Source: Flavobacteriaceae bacterium UBA6231 (GTDB lineage Bacteria > Bacteroidota > Bacteroidia > Flavobacteriales > Flavobacteriaceae). From it: a DNA stretch of 19,832 nucleotides. Shown one piece after another: positions 1-8,756 of this stretch. A program made the translations under genes and the position numbers. Where the stretch lies: the NCBI GenBank assembly GCA_002441545.1, contig DJWL01000077.1, forward strand, positions 1-19,832, read 5' to 3'. Within the stretch, counting starts at the first letter, position 1. Each line of letters starts with the position of its first letter. The notes under the pieces are model-generated. The model saw nothing but the letters and a program-made list of their open reading frames with translations. It had not been told where the DNA came from and searched no databases.

Positions 1-93
1 CTGATTTAGAATTGTTTACAGTGAATATTTATCGCTACTTTTTTTTCAGTGACCCCTAAAAAAATTTAAAAAAACCGTTTGCATTAGCGATTG

Positions 94-116
94 AACGTTT
101 CGACTGCGCTCAACGC
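94..116. repeat. REP-like motif
   Basis: The stretch around TTTCGACTGCGCTCAACG is much more GC-rich than its surroundings and is partly self-complementary (CGTT near the left end, AACG at the right). It resembles the short TTCGAC..GCTCA palindromic motifs scattered through many Bacteroidota intergenic regions. The identification rests on resemblance; only a genome-wide count would prove repetition. Confidence 0.45.
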
Positions 117-135
117 AGGCTAAATGTTTGAACTC

Positions 136-171
136 TTTTTATAATTTACTTTATAAAGTAAATTATAAAAA
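136..171. repeat. Perfect 36-bp AT-rich palindrome, possible bidirectional terminator
   Basis: Every base from 136 to 153 pairs with its partner from 154 to 171; the core is TTTACTTTATAAAGTAAA and the outer arms are A/T runs. Such a palindrome with flanking T-runs on both strands could end transcription arriving from either side. It lies downstream of the porin gene, and the gene to the left is outside the window. Function is inferred. Confidence 0.45.
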
Positions 172-191
172 AGTGAGTAGTGAAAGCGCGA

Positions 192-212
192 CCAAACTAA
201 TTTTTAGTTTGG
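192..212 (-). terminator. Stem-loop downstream of the porin gene
   Basis: CCAAACTAA (192-200) and TTAGTTTGG (204-212) form a perfect 9-bp stem with a 3-base loop, starting 14 bases past the porin stop codon. No T-run follows directly on the minus strand, so it may act together with the 136-171 palindrome or mainly protect the 3' end. Confidence 0.4.
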
Positions 213-226
213 AAATGCCCAAAAAA

Positions 227-2200
227 TTACATGAAGAAATTCCAAACAATGCCAAATCGAACGACAAAATCTCTGTAAGGATAGTTTGGTGCTGAATAAT
301 AATTATACCCTGTAAACGCTGAATTGAAATGTTCAGCCTTTAAAAATATACGGGTTTGACGAATTTTCGCATTGATAAAGAAATCCAGTCTAGGGAAATT
401 TCCATATTCTTTTTCATTTTGAACGTAAAACTCTGCCAACAACGGATCGTAAGCATTCATATAATATGATGAGAAATAATTTAATGTTACCCCAGTTTGC
501 AAATACAATGCTTTTTTAAACATATTGCTTGAAAAGTATAATGTATTGCGAGTTGTTAGTTCTGGAACATTTAACGTATTGTTTTCGTCTTGTACGTTTT
601 GATATAGTATGGTATTGTTTAAAGCAAACTTACCAAGTTTTATTTCCTTTTCTAGTTTTATGCGTAAATATGTAATCGTTGAATTATTTTGAAATGCTTT
701 AATCAGATTCGTGGTTTCGTCTTTTTTGAAATAAGCATAATCTGTAATTGTTGAATAATCGACTGAAACATCAACAATCTTTTTTGATTTTAAATGAAAT
801 GATAGCTGTTCGGTTTCTGTATTATTAAAATTATTTCGCCAGTTATAATTTACATAATCACTTTGATATAATAAAAAATTGTAATTAGGTACTTTTGAGC
901 TATGATTTATAGATGCTGTTGCAGACATATCATCATTTAATTTAAAAGATGCTGTTCCTTTAATATAATTGCCATCAAAATCGCCTGTTACATTAATACC
1001 CATTTCTCCAATTAAATCAAAACTTTTGTATTGCTTATGATATTTTCCGCCAACTGCATAAATATCGCCTTTTAATCTGTTTACAATAGTTTCTCCATTT
1101 AGTACAACTAGTTTATCATATCCATAATTATAATTATCATTACTTACATTAAATTGTAAATCACCTATCAAGTCATTACTATAATTTAATTGAAATTGGT
1201 TGTGAAAATTTTCTAAAGATACTCTATCTCTTAGCTTAGAACTTTTAAAAGCATCTCCAAAATAAATATTTGAATTTGTCTGATCGTACTGAAAATACTT
1301 ATCTTCAAACGACATGATATGTCTTATATTGAGTTTATTACTTGAAGTTGAATCTTTTTTACGAACAATATCATAAGTGTGATCTAAATGAAAACGCTTC
1401 CCTTTAAGGATACTTTCTGCATTTTCAAAATTCACTTCCAAAATAGAACGATCTAAAAATTCGGGGTCACCAGTTTCAAAATAGGGAACGCTACTATCTT
1501 GCAATCCGCCATTTTCCTGATTCATTAAGTCTTGAGTTACTATATGTGTTCTTAAATGATACTTATTGTTTTTTGTTGAATAATTTGTTGTAAACCTAAA
1601 ATTACCTGTACTAGTTAAAATATGCTGATACTTACCCAATGAACGTAATCCTTTATAAGCTATTGAGAAATTAAATCTGGGTGTTGTGTTTACAGTAAAA
1701 AAAGCATCTAATAATTGACCTTGTTCAAAAGCTGTTTTAAAAAACAATTCTGTTAATGGCGTTGGAACTCTATAATACTTAATATCTTCGACTTCCATAT
1801 AATTAAAATGTCTGGCTCTGGCTCCAAAACTTGGCATCAGCTTAGTATTTTCAAAATTATAGCTAAGCGAATTATAGGTTTGCCCTAAATTTGAAAATGG
1901 AATTAGTTCAAAATCATCCTTTCTTAAATAATTGAATTTATAATCCTTATATATTGTTAATGTTGTATCAACAAATGTTGTATCATTTTCTTGGCTAATT
2001 ATTAAATAGTCTGAAATCTCCCCAACCTGTTGTTTTGTACTTTTTCCATTTTTAATGTCCTTGGATTTCCTAGAATTACCATAAACTGAATCTTGCCCTT
2101 TAACTACTCCTAAACCATTCTTCGAAAGGGTTCTTTGATCTTGTGCATAAATATCATTAAAACAACACAGTAAAATAATTGATAAAACTAGTTTCTTCAT
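227..2200 (-). CDS. Putative outer-membrane porin
   Basis: This encodes a protein of about 657 residues with a Sec signal peptide (MKKLVLSIILL..., probable cleavage near YAQ). The body has the alternating polar/aromatic pattern of a transmembrane beta-barrel, with many short segments rich in Tyr, Phe and Asn. It ends in VWNFFM, close to the C-terminal aromatic signature of BAM-inserted outer-membrane proteins. The overall look matches the Bacteroidota 'putative porin' family; the substrate is unknown. I place the start at 2200 because a 7-codon upstream extension (MLWKKTN) precedes the charged and hydrophobic signal peptide and overlaps a promoter-like site. It is transcribed divergently from rnhB and followed by two palindromes. 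The family call is from overall resemblance; no catalytic motif is expected. Confidence 0.75.
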   Translation of the reverse strand: MKKLVLSIILLCCFNDIYAQDQRTLSKNGLGVVKGQDSVYGNSRKSKDIKNGKSTKQQVGEISDYLIISQENDTTFVDTTLTIYKDYKFNYLRKDDFELIPFSNLGQTYNSLSYNFENTKLMPSFGARARHFNYMEVEDIKYYRVPTPLTELFFKTAFEQGQLLDAFFTVNTTPRFNFSIAYKGLRSLGKYQHILTSTGNFRFTTNYSTKNNKYHLRTHIVTQDLMNQENGGLQDSSVPYFETGDPEFLDRSILEVNFENAESILKGKRFHLDHTYDIVRKKDSTSSNKLNIRHIMSFEDKYFQYDQTNSNIYFGDAFKSSKLRDRVSLENFHNQFQLNYSNDLIGDLQFNVSNDNYNYGYDKLVVLNGETIVNRLKGDIYAVGGKYHKQYKSFDLIGEMGINVTGDFDGNYIKGTASFKLNDDMSATASINHSSKVPNYNFLLYQSDYVNYNWRNNFNNTETEQLSFHLKSKKIVDVSVDYSTITDYAYFKKDETTNLIKAFQNNSTITYLRIKLEKEIKLGKFALNNTILYQNVQDENNTLNVPELTTRNTLYFSSNMFKKALYLQTGVTLNYFSSYYMNAYDPLLAEFYVQNEKEYGNFPRLDFFINAKIRQTRIFLKAEHFNSAFTGYNYYSAPNYPYRDFVVRFGIVWNFFM

Positions 2201-2218
2201 ATTTGTTTTTTTCCAAAG

Positions 2219-2252
2219 CAAAAGTAATTATTTGAACGCAAAGCATCGACAA
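2219..2252 (-). promoter_or_regulatory. Possible Bacteroidota promoter of the porin gene
   Basis: On the minus strand TACTTTTG (2226-2219) fits the -7 consensus TAnnTTTG. A TTG (2252-2250) lies 23 bases upstream, at the wide end of accepted -33 spacing. It would start transcription just before the ATG at 2200. Confidence 0.35.
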
Positions 2253-2264
2253 TTATTTTAAATT

Positions 2265-2296
2265 AAGAAAGCCAGCAAATATTTGCTGGCTTTCTT
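2265..2296. terminator. Perfect 32-bp palindrome, terminator-like
   Basis: Positions 2265-2280 are exactly complementary to 2281-2296; the GC-containing part is GCCAGCAAATATTTGCTGGC, flanked by AAGAAA and TTTCTT. The shape is that of a Bacteroidota intrinsic terminator, active on either strand. The nearest genes both start away from it, so no known coding transcript ends here. It could instead be an operator or end an unseen small RNA. Confidence 0.5.
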
Positions 2297-2606
2297 TAAA
2301 TCAATCATCCTAAAAAAGAATGATTTGTTATAATTTATTTGAATTAGTCGGAAGCAAAAGTGTAAATATTAAATTGAATAAACAAAGAATTAATCAAAAA
2401 TTTTGAATTTTAGCAATTATAAATTTGATTCTTATTGATTTTTAATCAGTTTTATTATGTAAAATATTAATATATGGCAATTTTTAATGCTTCAAATTAT
2501 GAATATCATAACCATCATTTTAATTTGATATAAATAGAGGTCAAAAATTGTCAATAGCTTAAAACTAAGACTTTAAAATTATAAATTTGACATTCTTAAT
2601 TTCAGT
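2297..2606. other. Non-coding divergent intergenic region
   Basis: This very AT-rich stretch has no convincing ORF or tRNA. It holds a possible weak stem (AATCAT 2303-2308 with ATGATT 2320-2325). The motif TTATAAATTTGA occurs twice (about 2417-2428 and 2579-2590). Both contain TAAATTTG, which fits the -7 promoter consensus, but neither has a well-placed TTG. The second copy, 17 bases before the rnhB start, is the better promoter candidate for rnhB. Confidence 0.4.
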
Positions 2607-3206
2607 ATGCTTACATTAAATTTCTCAAACTTCAAGTTAGAATGCGGCGCAGATGAAGCTGGCCGTGGTTGTTTGGCTGGTCCGGTAACAGCAGCGGCTG
2701 TTATTTTAAATGAGGATTTTACTAATACCCTATTAAATGATTCCAAACAATTAACAGAAATAAAAAGAGATTTTTTAAGACCTATTATTGAAACAGAATC
2801 ATTATCGTTTGCAGTTGCCCATGTATTTCAAGAAGAAATAGATACTATAAACATTCTTAATGCCTCTATTTTAGCCATGCACAAATCTATTGATCAATTA
2901 TCTCCTGTTCCTGAATTCATTATAGTAGATGGCAATAAATTTAAACCCTATAAAAACATCCCTTTTGAAACGATTATAAAAGGCGATGGAAAATATATGA
3001 GTATTGCTGCAGCTTCGGTTTTAGCAAAAACTTATCGTGATGACTACATGAACAAGATTCATGAAGAATACCCAATGTATAATTGGAAACAAAATAAAGG
3101 CTATCCAACCAAAGAGCACAGAGAAGCCATTAAAAAATACGGTATCACCAAATATCACAGAAAAACATTCAGACTATTACCAGAACAGTTTAAATTAGAC
3201 CTATAA
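2607..3206 (+). CDS. rnhB: Ribonuclease HII
   Basis: RNase HII cleaves the RNA strand of RNA-DNA hybrids and removes single ribonucleotides from DNA. The 199-residue length is normal for the family. The signature CGADEAGRG (residues 13-21) carries metal ligands D16 and E17. IIVDGN supplies D108, and KGDGK, just before the conserved SIAAASVLAKTYRD block, supplies D126. These four acidic residues match the known RNase HII active site. The start is chosen because only about 12 residues precede the first beta strand, as is usual. It begins a same-strand group with the lipoprotein gene 72 bases downstream. Confidence 0.95.
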   Translation: MLTLNFSNFKLECGADEAGRGCLAGPVTAAAVILNEDFTNTLLNDSKQLTEIKRDFLRPIIETESLSFAVAHVFQEEIDTINILNASILAMHKSIDQLSPVPEFIIVDGNKFKPYKNIPFETIIKGDGKYMSIAAASVLAKTYRDDYMNKIHEEYPMYNWKQNKGYPTKEHREAIKKYGITKYHRKTFRLLPEQFKLDL

Positions 3207-3253
3207 TTACTTTAATTCATATTCTATAAATTTTAAATGACTTAAAAATATCT

Positions 3254-3261
3254 TAGGTTTG
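3254..3261 (+). promoter_or_regulatory. Possible -7 promoter element
   Basis: TAGGTTTG fits the TAnnTTTG consensus and lies 17 bases before the lipoprotein start. No TTG sits at the usual distance upstream (only a T-run near 3231), so this could be a weak own promoter for the lipoprotein gene. Confidence 0.35.
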
Positions 3262-3278
3262 TATAAATTAATTTATTC

Positions 3279-5714
3279 ATGAGATTCTTTAGGTTTTCCC
3301 TTTTATTTCTTTTCATTTTTAGTTGTTCAAACGAAAACATAGACCATTCAAGTTTATTTCATTTTATTCCAGAAAATACTTCTATAATACTAAAAACTTC
3401 GAATATAGAAAGTTTAAAAAGTAGTATTGAAAACAATGATTTTATTCAAAATATCTCAAAAACTAATGCTTACATAAGCTTAAATCAACAATTAAAGAGT
3501 TTGTCTGTTTTAAAACCTAGTGGACAAATGCTAATATGTTTTTCTAAAGATGATTTAGATAGCATACAATATTCAGTTATTACAAAATACTCAAAGGACT
3601 TGTTTGTTAGAGACTCTTTAAAAAATTACATTGAAGAAACTTTGAAATATGATGATAAATCCATCATCAAATCAACTTTAAATAAAAACACGTTTTACAG
3701 TGCCATAATTGATAGCACATTTTTTTCGTCATCTTCAAAAAATCTTATTGAACTAGCTTTTGATTATGGTAACACTAATGCCGATTTAGAAAAAATATAT
3801 AAAACAACAAGTGATGACAAAACAGTTTCAATCATACTGAAAACTACTGAAAACAACTTTATAAAAACATTTTTTACAGAAAGTGAATTACCTTTAAAAA
3901 CCTTCACAAATTATTTGGCAATTGATGCCGATATAAGTCAAGACAATATTATTTTCAATGGTATTACTCAAGCCAGCGACTCTACTAAAAGCTTTTTAAA
4001 TGTTTTTAAAAACACCATTCCGCAAGAAAATCAACTTCAAAATGTAACCCCTCAAGATGCTGATGGATTTTTAAGTTTTACTTTTAACAGCTTTAAAAAT
4101 TTTAATTCTAATCTGGTTAAATTCACACAAGTTGATACTTTAAAAAATCAGAATACCCTTTTTGATAACATTATAGAAGTAGGTGTTGTTTATCAAGGCA
4201 ACAAAAAAGCAGTTGTTTTAAATTCATTGGATGCATTTTCTACTGAAGACGCTTTAATTGGTGAACAAAATATTATTGACTCCTTCAGACAAACAGATAT
4301 TTTTAGTTTTAGCGAACCAAATCTATTTAAAGCCTCGTTTTCTCCATTAATAACATTTGAAAATGCTACTAAATACTGTGCGTTGGACAATTTTTTTGTG
4401 TTTGCAGATGATTTAGAACTATTGCAAAATATCATTTCAAATTATCAAAATAAAACCACTTTAAGTGAACAGTCTTATTTTAATGACATTAAAAAGCAGT
4501 TAAGTGATGCTTCTTCATTATTATTGATATTAACTCCAAATATGCTGAATGATGTTATAAATAAAAACTTAAAGGAAGACGCTAGTATTCCATTAGATAA
4601 ATACAAAACTTCTGCAATACAGTTTATATATGACAATAATTTTGCACATATTAATGGTATCATTAAAAAGACTAAAATTAAAGCTTCATTAAATTCAATT
4701 TCAGAAGAATTAAATATTAAGCTGGATACAGATTTAATGACTAATCCTCAATTTGTTACCAATCATTTAAACAAACAAAAAGAAATTGTTGTTCAGGACA
4801 TTAAAAACAACTTGTATTTAATATCAAATTCCGGGAAAATTCTTTGGAAAAAGCAACTGGATGGGCCTGTTTTAGGTTTGGTTGAGCAAATTGACATCTA
4901 TAAAAACGGTCGCTTGCAATTGGCATTTGCCACCCCGCACAGAGTGTATGTCATTGACAGAAATGGAAAGGATGTCGCTCCGTTTCCAGGAAAATTTAAT
5001 GATGCCATTACTCAACCTTTATCTGTTTTTGATTATGATAAAGACAAAAACTATAGGCTTTTGGTAACCCAAGGAAAAAACGTATTGATGTATGACAAAA
5101 ATTTGAAAGAGGTTAATGGTTTCAATTTTAAAGCTGCAAACAACACAATACTTAGTCAACCTCAACATTTTAGAATTAATGGTAAAGATTACATTGTGCT
5201 TAAAACTCAAGATAAAATATATATACTTGACAGAACGGGAAAGACTAGAATCAATCCTAAAACCATAAGTTCATTTTCAAGTGAAGCCATATATGTTTAC
5301 AATGATAAATTTACAACAACAAGTACAGAAGGAAACCTTATTTCTATAGACACCAAAGGGAATAGTGTGTCTCAAAATATAAATCTGCCATCACAACATC
5401 ATATTGATGCATCAAGTAAATCTTTGGTAACGCTTGGTGATAATAAATTAACTATAAAAGGAAACTCTTATGAACTTGATTTTGGTATTTATACAGCTCC
5501 AAAATTGTTTTATTTACAAGATAAGATTTACGTTACAGTAACCGATTTACAGACACAAAAAGTATATTTATTTGATAGTAATGCTAAATTGTTGCCGAAC
5601 TTTCCTGTTTATGGAAATTCGACCATAAGTCTTGACAATATTGATTCTGATAGAGATTTGGAGTTTGTAACCAAAGGAGACAATAATTCCATTATTCTAT
5701 ATAAAATTAATTAG
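3279..5714 (+). CDS. Large lipoprotein with DUF3352-like and propeller-like regions
   Basis: This encodes 811 residues. The N-terminus has a lipoprotein signal peptide with the lipobox LFIFSC, so C16 should be lipidated and the protein anchored in a membrane. Residues about 25-470 begin FIPENTSIILKTSNIESLKSS and resemble DUF3352-type extracytoplasmic proteins. From about residue 505 to the end there are repeated strand-turn units of the form YVIDRNGK, YILDRTGK, LISIDTKG and VYLFDSN. A final LDNIDSDRDLEFVTKGD resembles FG-GAP/WD-like beta-propeller blades. No enzymatic motif is seen. A scaffolding or binding role at the cell surface is plausible but unproven. It sits between rnhB and the nucleoid protein gene on the same strand. 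Domain names are from pattern resemblance. Confidence 0.7.
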   Translation: MRFFRFSLLFLFIFSCSNENIDHSSLFHFIPENTSIILKTSNIESLKSSIENNDFIQNISKTNAYISLNQQLKSLSVLKPSGQMLICFSKDDLDSIQYSVITKYSKDLFVRDSLKNYIEETLKYDDKSIIKSTLNKNTFYSAIIDSTFFSSSSKNLIELAFDYGNTNADLEKIYKTTSDDKTVSIILKTTENNFIKTFFTESELPLKTFTNYLAIDADISQDNIIFNGITQASDSTKSFLNVFKNTIPQENQLQNVTPQDADGFLSFTFNSFKNFNSNLVKFTQVDTLKNQNTLFDNIIEVGVVYQGNKKAVVLNSLDAFSTEDALIGEQNIIDSFRQTDIFSFSEPNLFKASFSPLITFENATKYCALDNFFVFADDLELLQNIISNYQNKTTLSEQSYFNDIKKQLSDASSLLLILTPNMLNDVINKNLKEDASIPLDKYKTSAIQFIYDNNFAHINGIIKKTKIKASLNSISEELNIKLDTDLMTNPQFVTNHLNKQKEIVVQDIKNNLYLISNSGKILWKKQLDGPVLGLVEQIDIYKNGRLQLAFATPHRVYVIDRNGKDVAPFPGKFNDAITQPLSVFDYDKDKNYRLLVTQGKNVLMYDKNLKEVNGFNFKAANNTILSQPQHFRINGKDYIVLKTQDKIYILDRTGKTRINPKTISSFSSEAIYVYNDKFTTTSTEGNLISIDTKGNSVSQNINLPSQHHIDASSKSLVTLGDNKLTIKGNSYELDFGIYTAPKLFYLQDKIYVTVTDLQTQKVYLFDSNAKLLPNFPVYGNSTISLDNIDSDRDLEFVTKGDNNSIILYKIN

Positions 5715-5771
5715 CATATTTCTTTCATTTTTTCATAGTATTGCACACTCAAAAAAGTTAAGCAAAACACT

Positions 5772-6821
5772 ATGATTTCAAGAAAGAATGCCTCCATTTC
5801 AAAATTCATTATCCATAAAGTTGGTAATAAATTTAATGACACAAAAAACGCTTTTTCAGAAAAAGTAGTCGATTTTGATGAAGCTAGTTACGATTTAATG
5901 CTCCCTTTTTTGTTAAAACCATTTGGGTCTTTAGTGCAAAGCCATCGTTTTAATCATCATTCAAATATTACTCTTAACGAAATCAATAGTTATTCTAACC
6001 AGATTTTTAATGATGATAATTCGTTTATTGAAACTTCAAAACATATAGTTACCCATTTATACGAACAATCAAATTCCTCACAAATAAAAACGGGTGATGT
6101 TTTGGTTGTTATGTTTGAAGGTATTGAATTTAATGAAATAACTACCAATGCTCTTGGTATATTTAAGATTGAAAACAAGGTGAACTTTTTCCAAACTTAT
6201 TTAGAAAACAATAGTTATGATGTATTGGTTCAAAAAGGAATCAGCTCTAAAAAAGTGGATAAAGGATGCCTGATTTTAAATCAATCCGATACAGAAGGAA
6301 ACATCATTTTTAGTGTTGATAACAATAACTACGATGCCCAATATTGGATAAACTACTTTTTAAATATTAAATATGCTGATGATGCCAACAGTCATACTCA
6401 ACAATATATTGAATTGTGCAAAGAATTCTCAACCGAGATTTTAAAAACCAGTTATGGTGCCCAAGAGCAAAATGTATTTTTAGCCAAAACCATTGATTTT
6501 TTTAAGGAGAACGAAGTAATCAATGTAGAGCGTTTTAAAGAGGATATTTTTGAAGATGATAAACACAAAACCTTGTTCGATTCGTTTAAAAAAGAGTTTG
6601 AAGGCGAACAAAACCTAGTTATTAGAAACCAGTTTGATGTTGCTGAATCGGTTGTAAATAAAGAAAAGAAAAAAATAAAAACCGATATTAAACTAGATAC
6701 CAACATACAAATTAAATTGGATATTGATGCGCCAGAAGCTGCCAGCGAGTATTTAGAACGTGGTTATGATGACGAGAAAAAAATGCATTTTTATAAGGTG
6801 TTTTTTAATGTGGAAGGGTAA
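5772..6821 (+). CDS. Nucleoid-associated protein, YejK/NdpA family
   Basis: The 349-residue protein matches the 37-kDa nucleoid-associated family. Its N-terminus (MISRKNASISKFIIHKVGNK) and the family-like segments FIETSKHIVTHLYEQS, IKTGDVLVVMFEGIEF and NALGIFKIENK occur in the expected order. It has no signal peptide and should be cytoplasmic and DNA-associated. The E. coli homologue YejK binds the nucleoid; its detailed role is poorly understood. The C-terminal third is strongly charged (KEKKKIKTDIKLD). The gene lies 57 bases after the lipoprotein gene and may be co-transcribed with it. It is the last conserved gene before the accessory segment. Confidence 0.85.
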   Translation: MISRKNASISKFIIHKVGNKFNDTKNAFSEKVVDFDEASYDLMLPFLLKPFGSLVQSHRFNHHSNITLNEINSYSNQIFNDDNSFIETSKHIVTHLYEQSNSSQIKTGDVLVVMFEGIEFNEITTNALGIFKIENKVNFFQTYLENNSYDVLVQKGISSKKVDKGCLILNQSDTEGNIIFSVDNNNYDAQYWINYFLNIKYADDANSHTQQYIELCKEFSTEILKTSYGAQEQNVFLAKTIDFFKENEVINVERFKEDIFEDDKHKTLFDSFKKEFEGEQNLVIRNQFDVAESVVNKEKKKIKTDIKLDTNIQIKLDIDAPEAASEYLERGYDDEKKMHFYKVFFNVEG

Positions 6822-6925
6822 ATTTATTTTGTTATATTTTTTAACTAACTTCGTTTGCTTTTGATTTAATCTTTTAAAAAAAAGACTATATCAGACCGTT
6901 GGCAAACATTTAACAGCCTCACAAT

Positions 6926-7000
6926 ATGAAAAAAATTGAAAATATTTTAAAACTGATTCCCCTATTTTCATTTCTTTTAATTGTGACCCATCCTGAATAA
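6926..7000 (+). CDS. Possible 24-residue hydrophobic peptide
   Basis: An ATG-to-TAA frame encodes MKKIENILKLIPLFSFLLIV followed by four residues (THPE). It looks like a positively charged start plus one membrane or signal-peptide segment. It follows the motif CCGTTGGCAAACATTT (from 6897) and ends 22 bases before the serine-hydrolase gene. It could be a leader peptide, a small membrane peptide, or the N-terminal remnant of a decayed secreted protein. Nothing but the reading frame supports it. Confidence 0.3.
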   Translation: MKKIENILKLIPLFSFLLIVTHPE

Positions 7001-7022
7001 AGGAAGTAAAAATAAAAATAGC

Positions 7023-8723
7023 ATGAAGCATCTTATCTCTATTATTGTCTTAATTATTTTCAGTTTACCATTGGCTTCTCAAAATATGGAAAAGGCCCAA
7101 ATTGAGAAAATAATTGATAGTATGTTCAAGCCCATCGATAATCCTAGCTCTCCAGGAGTGGCAATTACGGTTTTGCAAAACGAAAAAGTGATTGCTAAAA
7201 AAAGTTATGGATTATCCAATCTTGAACATTCTATAAGTTTTACTCATCAGTCTCCTGTGAGACTTGGTTATTCCGGAACAAGAGAGTTCATGTGTGTGGG
7301 GTTGGCACTAATGGAAGCAGATGGTCTATTGTCCTTTGATGATAAAGTGAAAAAATATTTTCCTAAACTACCTGTATGGAGTGAGAAAGTAACTATACAG
7401 GATTTGCTCAATCACAGTAGCGGTTTTGATGATGAATGGGCTACTATGTTACTCATGCAGGCAGATATGAACAACAGGGTGGATAAGGAACAGCTATTGA
7501 CCTTACTGTATAATCAACCAAAGCCACAGGTAGAACCTAGCAAAGGATATATGTACAGCAATTCAGATTTTGCATTACTACGTTTTATTATGGAAATGGC
7601 CTCCCAAAAAAATTTACCAGATTACTTACACCAAAAACTTTTTGCCCCACTTGGAATGAATGCAACAATTATGAATGACAGACTGGAGCAAATTATTCCA
7701 GGTCTGGCCGAAAATTACTATGGTTACGAATATTATTTTAAGGAAGTTGGTGTAAAGACTTCTCCTGGTGGCAACTATCGTATGGTCACCACAGCTTCCG
7801 ACCTAGAAAAATGGGCAATTGCGGTTGAAGACTCTACATCTATGGTTTCAAAAGCTATCCGTCTATTGTATAAAGATGCTCGCCCCATTCCAGTACTTTC
7901 TCCTGAAGCTCATTATGTGTTTGGTCATGAATGGCAAAAGATTGAGGGTTTAGACATTATTAAACATGGAGGTGTTAATCATGATTTTTATATGACCCGT
8001 ATTCCATCTATGAAAATTACTATAATTGGTTTGGGAAACTCTTCTACCAATATGACTGCCGCCATGAGTTTAGCAGATATTATATTAAACAAAAAGGAGA
8101 AAAAAGGAAATACAGTTCCAACAGCAAACCCCTCATCCATCAATACAAAAGAATGGGCCAATTATACAGGCCGTTACTTTCAGCAAAACAAACCTGGTCA
8201 TAGTAGCCATATCCCAAAGATTACATTTTACGATATTAAAATGGAAAGCGACAGCCTTCATTTTTATTATACATCCAATGATTTTTTTACGATGATGCCC
8301 ATTGGTGAAAATTTATTTAAAGACCCTGATTATGGAGCCATCATACAAATCAAGAGACAGCATCCTGATTCGACAATGAAAATGCAGATATGGCCTCCCG
8401 ATGGCAGTTTAAAAAATTTTTCAAAATCAAAGGTAGTAGTCAATAATTCCAAAACCTACCTTGAGCAATTTACAGGTGAATACCATAGTGAGCATCTTGA
8501 TTTTTATTGCAGGGTCGTGTTTAATGATAATGGTCAACTAGTAATACGCCGACCAACAATAGCAGAAAAACCGTTGATACCCGATGGCGAAAACCGTTTT
8601 CTATTTGAATCAGATGGTTTTTACGTTGTAGCAGTATTTACCAAAAACCAAAAAGGCAACGTGGATGGCATCAAAATGCAGCATGTGCGTATGATGCATC
8701 ATAGGTTTGAGAAGGTTAAATAG
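7023..8723 (+). CDS. Secreted beta-lactamase-family protein with degenerate SxxK
   Basis: This encodes 566 residues with a Sec signal peptide ending near LASQ (residue 20). The N-terminal 350 residues follow the class C beta-lactamase / penicillin-binding (serine hydrolase) fold: PGVAITVLQNEKVIAKKSYG, then YSGTREF, LLNHSSGFDDEW, YSNSDFALLRF and KHGGVNHDF. The YxN motif (Y178-S-N180) and the HGG box (H315) are present. The nucleophile motif reads S84-G-T-R87, so the usual SxxK lysine is an arginine. From about residue 365 two YTGRY / FTGEYHSEH units suggest lipocalin-like C-terminal domains typical of such hydrolases. The Met at 7023 is chosen because it gives the signal peptide. By eye it is less AT-rich than its neighbours and it lies in the accessory segment, which suggests transfer. 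It may be a non-canonical esterase/peptidase or a binding protein; activity cannot be assumed. Confidence 0.8.
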   Translation: MKHLISIIVLIIFSLPLASQNMEKAQIEKIIDSMFKPIDNPSSPGVAITVLQNEKVIAKKSYGLSNLEHSISFTHQSPVRLGYSGTREFMCVGLALMEADGLLSFDDKVKKYFPKLPVWSEKVTIQDLLNHSSGFDDEWATMLLMQADMNNRVDKEQLLTLLYNQPKPQVEPSKGYMYSNSDFALLRFIMEMASQKNLPDYLHQKLFAPLGMNATIMNDRLEQIIPGLAENYYGYEYYFKEVGVKTSPGGNYRMVTTASDLEKWAIAVEDSTSMVSKAIRLLYKDARPIPVLSPEAHYVFGHEWQKIEGLDIIKHGGVNHDFYMTRIPSMKITIIGLGNSSTNMTAAMSLADIILNKKEKKGNTVPTANPSSINTKEWANYTGRYFQQNKPGHSSHIPKITFYDIKMESDSLHFYYTSNDFFTMMPIGENLFKDPDYGAIIQIKRQHPDSTMKMQIWPPDGSLKNFSKSKVVVNNSKTYLEQFTGEYHSEHLDFYCRVVFNDNGQLVIRRPTIAEKPLIPDGENRFLFESDGFYVVAVFTKNQKGNVDGIKMQHVRMMHHRFEKVK

Positions 8724-8756
8724 AGCTTTTCCAAACTGACAACAGAACTTTAAATA

